NCBI RefSeq assembly: GCF_032193805.1
Contig: NZ_JAVBIK010000001.1
Coordinates: 1,943,001 to 2,007,000, forward strand
Direction of reading: 5' to 3'
Length of the DNA stretch: 64,000 nucleotides
From: Rhodoferax potami
GTDB taxonomy: Bacteria > Pseudomonadota > Gammaproteobacteria > Burkholderiales > Burkholderiaceae_C
Position 1 is the first letter of the stretch; the number at the start of each line of letters is the position of its first letter. Both the position numbers and the translations under genes were made by a program. The notes beneath the pieces were generated by a model that saw only the letters and a program-made list of their open reading frames with translations, was not told the DNA's origin and ran no database searches. This document shows positions 34,818 to 43,236 of this stretch, piece by piece.

Positions 34818-35576
34818 ATGACCATGGACGTGATTGATTACCAAATCTTCGGCGCTGAAATGCAATACGTCGAGATCGAGCTCGACCCCGGCGAGGCCGC
34901 CATCGGCGAAGCCGGCGTGATGATGTACATGGAAAACGGCATTACCATGGACACCATCTTCGGCGATGGCTCACAGCAAGGCGGCTTTTTCGGCAAGCTC
35001 ATGGGCGTGGGCAAACGCCTGCTCACCGGTGAAGGTTTGTTCACCACCGTGTTTCAAAACGACGGCAATGCCAAACAACGCGTGGCGTTTGCCGCGCCCT
35101 ACCCCGGCAAAATTGTGCCTATCGACCTGCGCCAACTGGGCGGCACCCTGATCTGCCAGAAAGATTCTTTTTTGTGCGCTGCCAAGGGTGTGGCGTTGGG
35201 CATTGCCTTGCAGAGAAGGCTGGGCGCAGGCTTGTTTGGCGGAGAGGGCTTCATCATGCAAAAGCTCGAGGGCGACGGCATGGCGTTTGTCCACGCCGGC
35301 GGCACCTTGATGGAGCGCACCTTGGCCCCGGGCGAGACCTTGCGGGTCGACACCGGCTGCGTGGTGGCCTTCCAGCCCTCGGTGGACTTTGATATCCAGT
35401 TTGTCGGGAAAGTGAAGTCCGCCATCTTCGGCGGTGAAGGCTTGTTTTTCGCGACCTTGCAGGGTCCGGGCAAGGTGTGGCTGCAAAGCCTGCCGCTCTC
35501 ACGCCTGGCCAACCGCATCATGCTGTCGGCCCCTGCAACCCACAGCCTGGTCGGGGGTGGCGGTAACGACGACTAA
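34818..35576 (+). CDS. AIM24/TIGR00266-family protein
   Basis: A 252-residue protein rich in beta-strand, of the AIM24/TIGR00266 family. Characteristic stretches are [71 protein letters not shown] and [23 protein letters not shown]. The molecular function in bacteria is unknown. ATG 34818 has AGGGGA 8-13 nt upstream; an earlier in-frame codon at 34749 lies within the terminator region and is unlikely. It is transcribed separately from the sugar operon. Confidence 0.85.
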   Translation: MTMDVIDYQIFGAEMQYVEIELDPGEAAIGEAGVMMYMENGITMDTIFGDGSQQGGFFGKLMGVGKRLLTGEGLFTTVFQNDGNAKQRVAFAAPYPGKIVPIDLRQLGGTLICQKDSFLCAAKGVALGIALQRRLGAGLFGGEGFIMQKLEGDGMAFVHAGGTLMERTLAPGETLRVDTGCVVAFQPSVDFDIQFVGKVKSAIFGGEGLFFATLQGPGKVWLQSLPLSRLANRIMLSAPATHSLVGGGGNDD

Positions 35577-35659
35577 GCCCCGCGCAGTGGTGCCAAGCGG
35601 CCTGTCATCAGCGCATCAGGCCATTGGCGCACAATGTTATGCACTACCTACCGCGCCTT

Positions 35660-36457
35660 ATGGCCACAACCCCCCGATCCAAACGCCCGCAACTCAGCGA
35701 TGAGATCCGCAAACTGGTGGAAACCCACCAGCCTGTGGTGCACTCGGTGGCGCGCCACGTAGCCAAACGCCTGCCCCCCAATGTAGACCGGGCGGACCTG
35801 GTGCAAGATGGCATGCTCGGCCTGATGGAGGCGCTGCTGCGCTGGACCAAAGAGTCCTCGGGCTCGCACTTTGAGAACTACATTGCCCTGCGGGCCCAGG
35901 GCGCCATGATCGACGGCCTGCGCGCCGCTGACCCGATGAGCCGTAGCCTGCGCGAGCAGATGCGCAAGGTCGAAAAGTCCCTCCAGCTACTCAGCCACCA
36001 GCTCGGGCGTGCGCCCACTGAGGGCGAGCTGGCCGAGCACCTGGAAATGCCGCTGGCCGACTACCAACGCCTTTTGCAAGACGCACAGGGCTATGTGCTG
36101 CTCTCTTTGCAAGACCTGAGTGGCGACAACGTCGACCACTACCTGCAGCGCTGCATGGACGAGCACGAAGACCCCTTCGCAGTGCTGGAGCGCGCCAGCT
36201 TGCGCAAAGCGCTGGCCGAGTCGATTGAGTTGCTGCCCCGCAAGAGCCAGATACTGCTGACCCTGTACTACGAGCACGAGATGCGCATGCACGAGATCGC
36301 CCGGCACTTGGGCCTGTCAGAGGCGCGCATCTCGCAAATGCACACCCAGTCCATTGCCCAGCTGCGGGCCTCGCTGGCCATGCGAGACGTCCAGAGCCTG
36401 CTGACGCCCCGCAAGCGGCCGCGCAACCAGCCGGATACCGTGTTTCAGAGCGTTTAA
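35660..36457 (+). CDS. FliA/WhiG-type RNA polymerase sigma factor
   Basis: About 265 residues with regions 2, 3 and 4. Region 2 has VVHSVARHVAKRLPPNVDRADLVQDGMLGLMEAL and FENYIALRAQGAMIDGLRAADPMSRSLR, region 3 has LSHQLGRAPTEGELAEHLEM and region 4 has LPRKSQILLTLYYEHEMRMHEIARHLGLSEARISQMHTQSIAQLR. This is the sigma-28 layout, but no flagellar gene is nearby, which is unusual. Possible starts are ATG 35660 and ATG 35639; neither has a clear ribosome site. It may direct flagellar genes elsewhere or an alternative regulon. Confidence 0.88.
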   Translation: MATTPRSKRPQLSDEIRKLVETHQPVVHSVARHVAKRLPPNVDRADLVQDGMLGLMEALLRWTKESSGSHFENYIALRAQGAMIDGLRAADPMSRSLREQMRKVEKSLQLLSHQLGRAPTEGELAEHLEMPLADYQRLLQDAQGYVLLSLQDLSGDNVDHYLQRCMDEHEDPFAVLERASLRKALAESIELLPRKSQILLTLYYEHEMRMHEIARHLGLSEARISQMHTQSIAQLRASLAMRDVQSLLTPRKRPRNQPDTVFQSV

Positions 36458-36547
36458 CGCTGCTGCCCTGCTGCCGGCCCGCATAGCCTGCGCAGGCATG
36501 ATGCTTGCTCGGTTGCTCCTGCCATTCAACACCCGCAGGAGCACCCC

Positions 36548-36991
36548 ATGAACCGCAACGACATCACTGAAAAAATCATCACCGTCAAAGTCAGCAAAGG
36601 CATCACCTGGGAATCGGTGGCCAAGAAAGTGGGCTTGAGCAAAGAGTGGACAACCGCCGCCTGCCTGGGCCAAATGACGTTAGACGACAAGCAAGCCAAA
36701 ATCGTGGGCAAAATCTTCGGCCTGACGGTAGAAGAGCAAAAGTGGCTGCAAGTGGTGCCCTACAAAGGCTCGCTGCCCACCCCCGTGCCTACCGACCCGC
36801 TGATCTACCGCTGGTATGAAATCGTCAGCGTGTACGGTACCACCATCAAAGAACTCATCCACGAAGAGTTCGGCGACGGCATCATGAGCGCTATCGACTT
36901 CTCCATGGACATCGTGCGCCAGCCCGACCCCAAGGGCGACCGCGTGAATGTGGTGCTGTCGGGCAAGTTCCTGCCCTACAAGACTTACTGA
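36548..36991 (+). CDS. cynS: Cyanate hydratase (cyanase)
   Basis: A 147-residue enzyme that converts cyanate and bicarbonate to ammonia and CO2. The N-terminal half (about 1-75) is a POU-like helical domain; the C-terminal half has the catalytic Arg and Glu in IYRWYEIVSVYG and the Ser in GIMSAIDFSMDI, as in E. coli CynS (Arg96, Glu99, Ser122). The length is standard. AGGAG lies 6-10 nt before ATG 36548. No CynT carbonic anhydrase or CynR is adjacent. Confidence 0.96.
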   Translation: MNRNDITEKIITVKVSKGITWESVAKKVGLSKEWTTAACLGQMTLDDKQAKIVGKIFGLTVEEQKWLQVVPYKGSLPTPVPTDPLIYRWYEIVSVYGTTIKELIHEEFGDGIMSAIDFSMDIVRQPDPKGDRVNVVLSGKFLPYKTY

Positions 36992-36997
36992 TCGGGC

Positions 36998-38092
36998 TCA
37001 GGCCTTCTGGCGGCGCTCGCGCACAGCGGCCGCCAATGTTTCGAGCACCGGCACGGTTTGCGCCCAGCTGATGCAAGCGTCTGTCACGCTCACGCCGTGC
37101 TGCAGTGGCTTGCCGTCCACGATGTCCTGGCGGCCCTCGTTGAGGTGGCTCTCGATCATCAGGCCGGTAATGCGCGCATCGCCTGCTGCTATTTGCGCCG
37201 CCACGTCCTGGGCCACCACGATCTGGCGGGCGTGCTGCTTGCTGCTGTTGGCGTGGCTCACGTCAATCATCACCTGCTCGCGCAAGCCGGCGGCTTTGAG
37301 CAGCGCGCAAGCCGCGTCTACATCGGCGGCGGAGTAGTTAGGCGCCTTGCCGCCGCGCAAGATCACGTGGCAATCGTTGTTGCCGCGTGTCTCGAAGATG
37401 GCGGCCTGGCCCATCTTGGTCATGCCCATGAAAGCGTGCGCGCCTTGGGCGGCCTGAATCGCGTCGGTCGCTACCTTGATGCCGCCATCGGTGCCGTTTT
37501 TGAAGCCCACGGGGCAGCTCAGGCCGCTGGCCAGCTGGCGGTGGCTCTGGCTCTCGGTGGTGCGCGCGCCAATGGCGCCCCAGCTCACCAACTCGCTGAT
37601 GAACTGCGGCGAGAGCAAATCCAAAAACTCGGTGGCCGCAGGCAAGCCGGTGTCCAGCACATCCAGCAACAAGCGGCGCGCCATCTCCAGCCCTTGGTTG
37701 ATGGCAAAGCTGCCGTCCAGGTGCGGGTCGTTGATATAGCCCTTCCAGCCCACGGTGGTGCGCGGCTTTTCAAAGTACACGCGCATTACCACCAGCAGGT
37801 CGGCACTCAGCGCATCGGCCTGCGCCTTGAGCAGGCGGGCGTATTCCATGGCCTGGCTGTGGTCGTGGATGGAGCAGGGCCCCACCACCACCACCAGTCG
37901 GTCGTCCTGCCCTTGCAAGATGCGCGAGATGGCCGCGCGGCTGCTCTCCACCAGCGCCTCGGCAGCGGCCGGCACCGGCAGCTTTTCTTCCAGCAGCGCG
38001 GGGGTGATGAGCGGGCGCACCGCACCGATGCGCACATCGTCAATACGGGTGGTGTCGTGGGTAGTCAGGGCGGCGATGGTGGAGGTGGTCAT
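36998..38092 (-). CDS. aroG: 3-deoxy-7-phosphoheptulonate (DAHP) synthase, class I
   Basis: A 364-residue enzyme of the shikimate pathway joining phosphoenolpyruvate and erythrose 4-phosphate. Conserved motifs are VVVGPCSIHDHSQAMEYA, VMRVYFEKPRTTVGWKGYINDP, GARTTESQSHRQLASG, FKNGTDGG and MIDVSHANSSK. It is of the AroF/AroG/AroH type; which aromatic amino acid inhibits it cannot be read safely. ATG at 38092 follows GGTGG-AGG on the minus strand. A dispersed repeat begins directly upstream of the start (38093), and the gene converges with cynS. Confidence 0.95.
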   Translation of the reverse strand: MTTSTIAALTTHDTTRIDDVRIGAVRPLITPALLEEKLPVPAAAEALVESSRAAISRILQGQDDRLVVVVGPCSIHDHSQAMEYARLLKAQADALSADLLVVMRVYFEKPRTTVGWKGYINDPHLDGSFAINQGLEMARRLLLDVLDTGLPAATEFLDLLSPQFISELVSWGAIGARTTESQSHRQLASGLSCPVGFKNGTDGGIKVATDAIQAAQGAHAFMGMTKMGQAAIFETRGNNDCHVILRGGKAPNYSAADVDAACALLKAAGLREQVMIDVSHANSSKQHARQIVVAQDVAAQIAAGDARITGLMIESHLNEGRQDIVDGKPLQHGVSVTDACISWAQTVPVLETLAAAVRERRQKA

Positions 38093-38150
38093 ACTATGAA
38101 ATTGATAGCTGCTCGCGCAGGTAATACGAGCGCTAGAGGGTGATTTGGCT
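38093..38150. repeat. Dispersed hairpin repeat, copy 4
   Basis: TATGAAATTGATAGCTGCTCGCGCAGG...CGAGCGCTAGAGGGTGATTTGGCTT, close to consensus. It begins at the base next to the aroG start codon and lies between aroG and the divergent methyltransferase gene. Confidence 0.85.
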
Positions 38151-38220
38151 TGTATTTTAGACGGTGCCTAGTAAGGGGCGTATGAAATAAATTACTGTAT
38201 AAATCCACAAAGGGACAAAA

Positions 38221-38238
38221 ACCGGACAAATGTCCGGT
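38221..38238. promoter_or_regulatory. Autoregulatory operator of the EcoRII/SsoII-type methyltransferase
   Basis: ACCGGACA-AA-TGTCCGGT is a perfect 8-bp inverted repeat, 15 bp before the methyltransferase ATG. It resembles the site bound by the N-terminal HTH of M.SsoII (core GGACAAATTGTCC), which represses its own gene and activates the nuclease gene. Confidence 0.8.
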
Positions 38239-38252
38239 AGTATTCCCGCCGT

Positions 38253-39509
38253 ATGACAAGCCCAATCACCACCGAAGACAACTCCGCCGCCCTCCAATAC
38301 TTGCAGGCGGCGCGCAAATCCCACTCACAAGCCGACCTCGCCAAGCACCTGAAATTTGGTGAACGGCAGGTACGGCGCTGGGAAAAGGGTGAACAACCAA
38401 TACCAGCCCATGTAGTCGAAGAGCTTCAGCGTCTTCTCGACTTTGGGATTGACTCCAAGCCAACCAGCGACTTCACCTTTATCGATCTCTTTGCCGGTAT
38501 CGGCGGAATCAGGCTGGCCTTTGAAGCGATTGGTGGCGAATGCGTCTTCACCAGCGAGTGGGACAGCTATGCGCAGAAGACTTACGCCACCAACTTCCCC
38601 AGTTCGCATGCGATCAACGGCGACATCACCCAAATTGATGCAGAGGACATTCCTGACCATGACGTGCTGCTGGGCGGCTTCCCCTGCCAGCCTTTTTCCA
38701 TCGCGGGTGTGTCGAAGAAGAATGCGCTTGGCCGCGCTCACGGCTTCGCTGATGAAACCCAAGGAACACTTTTCTTTGATGTGGCACGCATCATTGCGAA
38801 GAAGCGGCCCAAGGCGTTCATGCTCGAGAACGTCAAGAACCTGCAATCGCATGACAAAGGCCGTACCTTTGACGTGATTCACCGGACGCTTCGTGATGAC
38901 CTTGGTTACAACGTTTTCTTCAAGGTTATCGATGGCGCCCACTTTGTGCCACAGCATCGCGAGCGGATCATCATTGTCGGGTTCAGGGACGAGGTGGACT
39001 TTGATTGGGACAAAGTGAAATTGCCCGGAAAAGGTAACGTCACTCTTGGCGAGATTCTTCACAAACCCAAGCTCGAAGCAGCGGCGAAAGTCGATGGCAG
39101 CAATTACTTTGACTATGAGAACAAGAAGCTGCTGAGCAAGTACACGCTGACAGACAACTTGTGGACGTACCTGCAGAACTACAAGAAGAAACACCAAGCC
39201 GCTGGCAATGGATTTGGCTTTGGGATGGTCAACGAAGGAAGCGTCACTCGCACACTGTCGGCACGCTATTACAAGGATGGCTCAGAGATTCTTGTAGATC
39301 AGGGTGATGACAAAAACCCGCGTCGCTTGACACCAAGAGAGTGCGCCCGATTGATGGGATTTCCGGACACTTTCAAGATTCCCGTGTCAGATACCCGCGC
39401 CTACAAGCAATTCGGAAATTCCGTGGTTGTCCCTGTCATGGAAGCTGTTGCTAAAGCCATGCGACCACACATTTGCAGCGCAACCTTAGAAACTAAGCCA
39501 AAGAAATAG
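38253..39509 (+). CDS. DNA cytosine-C5 methyltransferase, EcoRII/SsoII type, with N-terminal HTH
   Basis: 418 residues. Residues 1-65 form a Xre-like HTH ([34 protein letters not shown]), the part that in M.SsoII/M.EcoRII binds the gene's own promoter. The methylase domain follows: motif [21 protein letters not shown], catalytic motif [14 protein letters not shown], motif [11 protein letters not shown], motif [15 protein letters not shown] and motifs [17 protein letters not shown]...[11 protein letters not shown]. It should methylate the inner C of CCWGG or CCNGG and protect against the nuclease at 39924. The operator is at 38221-38238. Confidence 0.93.
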   Translation: MTSPITTEDNSAALQYLQAARKSHSQADLAKHLKFGERQVRRWEKGEQPIPAHVVEELQRLLDFGIDSKPTSDFTFIDLFAGIGGIRLAFEAIGGECVFTSEWDSYAQKTYATNFPSSHAINGDITQIDAEDIPDHDVLLGGFPCQPFSIAGVSKKNALGRAHGFADETQGTLFFDVARIIAKKRPKAFMLENVKNLQSHDKGRTFDVIHRTLRDDLGYNVFFKVIDGAHFVPQHRERIIIVGFRDEVDFDWDKVKLPGKGNVTLGEILHKPKLEAAAKVDGSNYFDYENKKLLSKYTLTDNLWTYLQNYKKKHQAAGNGFGFGMVNEGSVTRTLSARYYKDGSEILVDQGDDKNPRRLTPRECARLMGFPDTFKIPVSDTRAYKQFGNSVVVPVMEAVAKAMRPHICSATLETKPKK

Positions 39510-39533
39510 CAGCAACTTTTTTAGGAGCCAAAA

Positions 39534-39809
39534 ATGCAAACAACATCACGCATTCCGTCATTGCCAAACAAGTCTTTCTTTGCGATGAATCGCTGGTTCT
39601 ACAAAATGCAGCAAGCAGGATTGCTATATCACCCTGACGAACGCGCCGAAGACATTGTTGACATAGAAACTGGTGCACCAACATTTGACCCAGTTGAATG
39701 CGAGCTGCTTGATGCCATGATCGACCAAATGTTTGAGGTCCATGGAGATAAGGTTTACGACGTTTGCATAAAGCACGTTCACAAGGCCATGGGCATTAAG
39801 CCGGAGTGA
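39534..39809 (+). CDS. Small protein of unknown function within the restriction-modification locus
   Basis: A 91-residue acidic protein that I do not recognise. It starts MQTTSRIPSLPNKSFFAMNRWFYKMQQAGLLYHPDE and has an acidic middle (RAEDIVDIETGAPTFDPVE) and a helical C-terminus. There is no HTH, signal peptide or membrane segment. It sits 24 nt after the methyltransferase stop, with TTAGGAG 9-15 nt before the ATG, and 114 bp before the nuclease gene, so it is likely cotranscribed with the methyltransferase. A modulator of the restriction system is possible, but only by position. Confidence 0.6.
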   Translation: MQTTSRIPSLPNKSFFAMNRWFYKMQQAGLLYHPDERAEDIVDIETGAPTFDPVECELLDAMIDQMFEVHGDKVYDVCIKHVHKAMGIKPE

Positions 39810-39923
39810 TCGATTTTGTCGTGTCAGCTACCCGCAGTCGGATGATGGTGGGTAGTCTCCAGCCAACAACGCGGTAAAACCGGGCGGCGTAACAGCTACT
39901 CATTCATCTGAATTAGTCAACGA

Positions 39924-41123
39924 ATGACCTCACTCAGCAAGTACTTCACGGGAACTGCCAGCAAATATCTAAGCAAGGTGGATGCAACAGCAAAGTCAAA
40001 CCAGCATGAGATTGGCTCTAACAAATTCACCGCTATTCTGGGAGACCCCGGAAGCGAGAAGCGCAGATTCAACGCAACTTTTTTGTACTTCAATCCGTCG
40101 ACAGAACAGCTGGATGTGTGCACTGGCGAAGTTACTTACTACGACACTCGACTGAACCAACCACACAGAGCTGCGGAATATCGCCTTTACTATCGAGACA
40201 ACGCAGTTACTGAGCAAATGCAAGAGGGTGATTTTTGCCTCGTAGGCGCTAGGACCACTGGTGACTTGTTGATTGCTGTAGCTCCACCCGGCAGTGAACA
40301 CGAGCGCAGATTGCGTTACCTTTTTGATGTCAAAGATGCAAAAGGGCTCTGGGCAGTAGGCGATGAAGTGAGCACAGCGGAACTGGACCTTGCCTCACGG
40401 GGTATCTTGGAAGCCCTTGGTATCGAAATTGAAGATACAGCAGATGAGTTGCTAGACCGCCTCATCGCAGCGTTTGGCATGTCCTTCCCTCCAACAAAAG
40501 AGTTCTCTGCTTTTGCCCGGAAATCATTGGGTGTCAATGTTTCAGCAGACGTAGACCCAGACCTAGCCCTCGAAGAGTGGATGAAACAAGAGGAGCGACT
40601 CTTTCGCTCGTTAGAGAAGGCGATTGTGGAGGTGCGACTTGAAAAGGGCTTCACTGAGGTTGATGAGTTTGTGAGCTTTTCTTTGTCGGTCCAAAACAGA
40701 CGAAAGTCACGTGTTGGTCACGCATTGGAAAATCACTTGGAAGCAGTTTTCAAGGCGCATCTCGTGCCATACGAGAGGGGTGCCAAGACAGAAGGAAACT
40801 CGAAGCCTGACTTTCTTTTCCCGAGCTCAGCAGCTTATCGTGATCCTGCAAGCGTATCCCCGCCCTTGCAGATGTTGGCAGCAAAGTCCACTTGTAAAGA
40901 TCGTTGGAGGCAAGTGCTTGCAGAAGCCGCAAAAATCCCGCGCAAACACTTGTTTACCCTTGAGACAGCGATTTCTGAGAATCAGACAGACGAAATGAAT
41001 GCACATTCGATTCAACTAGTTGTTCCTCCGTCTGTGGCGAGGACATACACATCGAATCAGCAGGCCACATTGATGAATTTGCGGCAGTTTTTAGTAGTTG
41101 CGAATCCAGGCAAAAGTAAATAG
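39924..41123 (+). CDS. EcoRII-type restriction endonuclease
   Basis: A 399-residue nuclease, close to the 404 residues of EcoRII. The N-terminal effector domain (about 1-170) includes FTAILGDPGSEKRRFNATFLYFNP and QEGDFCLVGARTTGDLLIAVAPP. The C-terminal PD-(D/E)XK domain has SRVGHALENHLEAVFKAHL, KPDFLFPSSAAYRDP and AAKSTCKDRWRQVLAEA, carrying the Asp and Lys of the active site. EcoRII needs two CCWGG sites and is held inactive by its N-domain. The gene is visibly richer in A/T than its surroundings, consistent with transfer. It pairs with the methyltransferase at 38253. Confidence 0.92.
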   Translation: MTSLSKYFTGTASKYLSKVDATAKSNQHEIGSNKFTAILGDPGSEKRRFNATFLYFNPSTEQLDVCTGEVTYYDTRLNQPHRAAEYRLYYRDNAVTEQMQEGDFCLVGARTTGDLLIAVAPPGSEHERRLRYLFDVKDAKGLWAVGDEVSTAELDLASRGILEALGIEIEDTADELLDRLIAAFGMSFPPTKEFSAFARKSLGVNVSADVDPDLALEEWMKQEERLFRSLEKAIVEVRLEKGFTEVDEFVSFSLSVQNRRKSRVGHALENHLEAVFKAHLVPYERGAKTEGNSKPDFLFPSSAAYRDPASVSPPLQMLAAKSTCKDRWRQVLAEAAKIPRKHLFTLETAISENQTDEMNAHSIQLVVPPSVARTYTSNQQATLMNLRQFLVVANPGKSK

Positions 41124-41192
41124 ATCAATACGTTGCGAGAAGACCCGAGGAAAGCGCGAGATCGACAGTTTTTCCTAGGCTGCTAGTGCTCT

Positions 41193-41246
41193 ACTTTTGA
41201 TAGCTACTCGCGCAATATTTACAAGCGCTAGAGCCCTATTCGGCTC
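41193..41246. repeat. Dispersed hairpin repeat, copy 5
   Basis: CTTTTGATAGCTACTCGCGCAATATTTACAAGCGCTAGAGCCCTATTCGGCT. It ends directly at the stop codon (41247-41249) of the minus-strand glycosylase gene. Confidence 0.85.
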
Positions 41247-41750
41247 TCAAACCAACCCATGCCGCTCCATCACCTCCCGCCAAGCCGCCAGCTTGCGCTC
41301 AAAGCTCCAGCTGGCGTTGGCGGGGCTGGTGCTGGGGAGCTGGTAGACGGGCACTCCCAGGGTGCGGGTGTGGCGGGCGTGTTTGAAGCTTTCGCCACCG
41401 TTGTGGGCGATAGCCTGTAGCTGCGGCAGGTGCAGTGCGGCGATGTCGTTGGGCACCGCGTTGCGGATGGCACTGTCCAGGCTGCCTTCGCGCTCGCAGC
41501 TGGCGTACACATCCCACACGCCCAGGCCGCGCTTCAACAGCCAGTTGCTACGAATTTCATAGCTATTCGCGCAAATTCCATGAGCGCTAGAGGGCCAAAT
41601 GGCTTGCAATATCTTCCAGAACTGGTTTTGCGGGTGGCCGTAATACTCTTGCGCTTGCAGCGAGCGCACACCGGGAAAGCTGCCCAGTATCAGCACCTTG
41701 GTGGCGGGTGACACCAGCGGCGGCAGGCCGGTGAGCATGGTGGTCGTCAT
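41247..41750 (-). CDS. DNA-deoxyinosine (hypoxanthine-DNA) glycosylase, UDG family 6-like
   Basis: A 167-residue member of the uracil-DNA glycosylase superfamily, family 6 (HDG). Motif 1 is LILGSFPGVRSLQAQEYYGHPQNQFWKIL, then GLGVWDVYASCEREGSLDSAI and a C-terminal LPSTSPANASWSFERKL. Between FWKILQAIWP and LLKRGLGVWD the frame reads SSAHGICANSYEIRS. Those codons are an in-frame copy of the dispersed repeat (41552-41604), so the helix after motif 1 has been replaced or lengthened by repeat DNA. The frame stays open, so the protein may still work, but the insertion is close to the active-site region. Confidence 0.85.
   Translation of the reverse strand: MTTTMLTGLPPLVSPATKVLILGSFPGVRSLQAQEYYGHPQNQFWKILQAIWPSSAHGICANSYEIRSNWLLKRGLGVWDVYASCEREGSLDSAIRNAVPNDIAALHLPQLQAIAHNGGESFKHARHTRTLGVPVYQLPSTSPANASWSFERKLAAWREVMERHGLV
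41552..41604. repeat. Dispersed hairpin repeat, copy 6, inside a reading frame
   Basis: GAATTTCATAGCTATTCGCGCAAATTCCATGAGCGCTAGAGGGCCAAATGGCT, near consensus. It lies wholly within the glycosylase gene and is read through without a stop. Confidence 0.9.
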
Positions 41751-41820
41751 GGGGAGATCCTCAAGGGCATTGCTGCAGTATTCTCGTCAATCTATGGTCC
41801 GGCTTCCTCCTCATCTCACC

Positions 41821-42825
41821 ATGCCTGTCTTGAAAACATGGGCTGCATGGTCTGCACTCGCTCTCTCTGGCGTGGCGCACGCCCAAGTCTTTGCCTTCAA
41901 AGACTGGGCAGTGGCCTGCGACAACACGCGCCACTGTGAAGCCGTCGCTTACCAAAGCGAGGAATCGGACTCCGCGCCTGTGGTGCTTTGGTTGTCGCGC
42001 GACGCGGGCCCGGATACGCCAGTGCGCGTGCAGGTGGACATGGATGAGAGCGAAGACCCCAAGCAGCTGACCCTACGCCTCGGCACGACCACCTTGAAGG
42101 GCATCTCCCGCGGGCAAGACTTGAGCCCGGCCCAGACCCGGCAGTTGCTGGCGCATGTGCTGGCCGGGCAAACACTCACGCTTGCAGATGGCGCCAAACG
42201 GTGGGAGTTGTCCTTGGCGGGCAGCCATGCGGCACTGCTCAAGATGGACGATGTGCAGGGCCGTGTGGGCACACCGGGTGCGCTGGTTCGCAAAGGCAAG
42301 AAGCCTGAGGCCACCGTGTTGCCCGCAGTATCCGCGCCAAAGGTGCAGGCCGCCACTTTGCCCAAAACCAGCAAGGCAGACGAAGCGCTGTTGCAGCCCA
42401 TTCTGAAATCCATCACGCCGCGGGACTGTTGGGACGACTTGCCCGACGACAGTGGCCCTGACACCTCGCTCGTGCGTGTCTCGAGCACGCAGGTGCTGGT
42501 GATGCGCGAATGCGGGCGGGGGGCGTACCAAGGCGGGAGCGGCGTTTGGCTGGCCAACAGTAAGCCGCCCTATGCGGCCAAGCGCTTGGAGTTGCCTTTG
42601 CCACAGGGCAAGACCAGCGACTATGTGATGAACCTCAGCGTTACCGATGGCCGCTTTGCCTCGTATGAAAAAGGCCGTGGTGTGAATGACTGCGGTGCCG
42701 GTTACGACTGGGCTTGGACTGCCAAGGGTTTCGCGCTCACCGGCGCCTGGAGCGCGCCGCTGTGCCGGGGAATGCCGGGCGGCGGCTACAGCTTGCGAAC
42801 CTTCACCGCAGACATCGCGCCCTGA
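41821..42825 (+). CDS. DUF1176 exported protein
   Basis: A 334-residue exported protein. The signal peptide MPVLKTWAAWSALALSGVAHA is followed by QVFAFKDWAVACDNTRHCEAVAYQ, the conserved DUF1176 opening with paired Cys. Later conserved pieces are VRVQVDMDESEDP, ITPRDCWDDLPDDS and GAGYDWAWTAKGFALTGAW, with further Cys residues likely forming disulfides. Function is unknown. ATG 41821 places the signal peptide correctly; ATG 41794 would add nine residues. It is divergent from the glycosylase gene. Confidence 0.85.
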   Translation: MPVLKTWAAWSALALSGVAHAQVFAFKDWAVACDNTRHCEAVAYQSEESDSAPVVLWLSRDAGPDTPVRVQVDMDESEDPKQLTLRLGTTTLKGISRGQDLSPAQTRQLLAHVLAGQTLTLADGAKRWELSLAGSHAALLKMDDVQGRVGTPGALVRKGKKPEATVLPAVSAPKVQAATLPKTSKADEALLQPILKSITPRDCWDDLPDDSGPDTSLVRVSSTQVLVMRECGRGAYQGGSGVWLANSKPPYAAKRLELPLPQGKTSDYVMNLSVTDGRFASYEKGRGVNDCGAGYDWAWTAKGFALTGAWSAPLCRGMPGGGYSLRTFTADIAP

Positions 42826-42849
42826 GCAGGGCTTAGACGAAGCGCAGCC

Positions 42850-43176
42850 TTACTTTTTGGCCAGGGTTTTGCGGGCCTGCTCGATGCCGCCCACGTTCTC
42901 GGCCTTGCTAAAGCCCAGGCCCTTGAGCGTGTCCAGCGCGATGCTGCTGCGCCGGCCACTCTGGCAGTACAGCAGCACGGTGTCGTCTTTGCCCACACCG
43001 GCTTTGGCAATCTCTTGGGCGATGTTGCCGTGTTCGATGTTGATAGCGCCTTCCACATGCCCGGCGGCAAACTCTTGCGGGCTGCGCACATCGATGATGA
43101 CGTCTTTGGCCTGGGCCGAGAGGGCCCCCAAGGACATGGTGAGGGCGAGTGTGATGTTGGCGACGAGTGTTTTCAT
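42850..43176 (-). CDS. Exported rhodanese-like protein
   Basis: A 108-residue single rhodanese domain with a signal peptide, MKTLVANITLALTMSLGALS, ending at AQA, so it is periplasmic like PspE. The active-site loop is LLYCQSGRRSSIAL with the catalytic Cys, and the domain opens VIIDVRSPQEFAAGHVEGAINIEH. It would transfer sulfane sulfur, for example from thiosulfate to cyanide or a thiol. It is convergent with the DUF1176 gene. Confidence 0.92.
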   Translation of the reverse strand: MKTLVANITLALTMSLGALSAQAKDVIIDVRSPQEFAAGHVEGAINIEHGNIAQEIAKAGVGKDDTVLLYCQSGRRSSIALDTLKGLGFSKAENVGGIEQARKTLAKK

Positions 43177-43236
43177 ACGGGGGCCTCAGGAGGTGGTGGG
43201 TTCCTGCGGATTGTCGCTGCCTCGCGCCAAGCCGGT

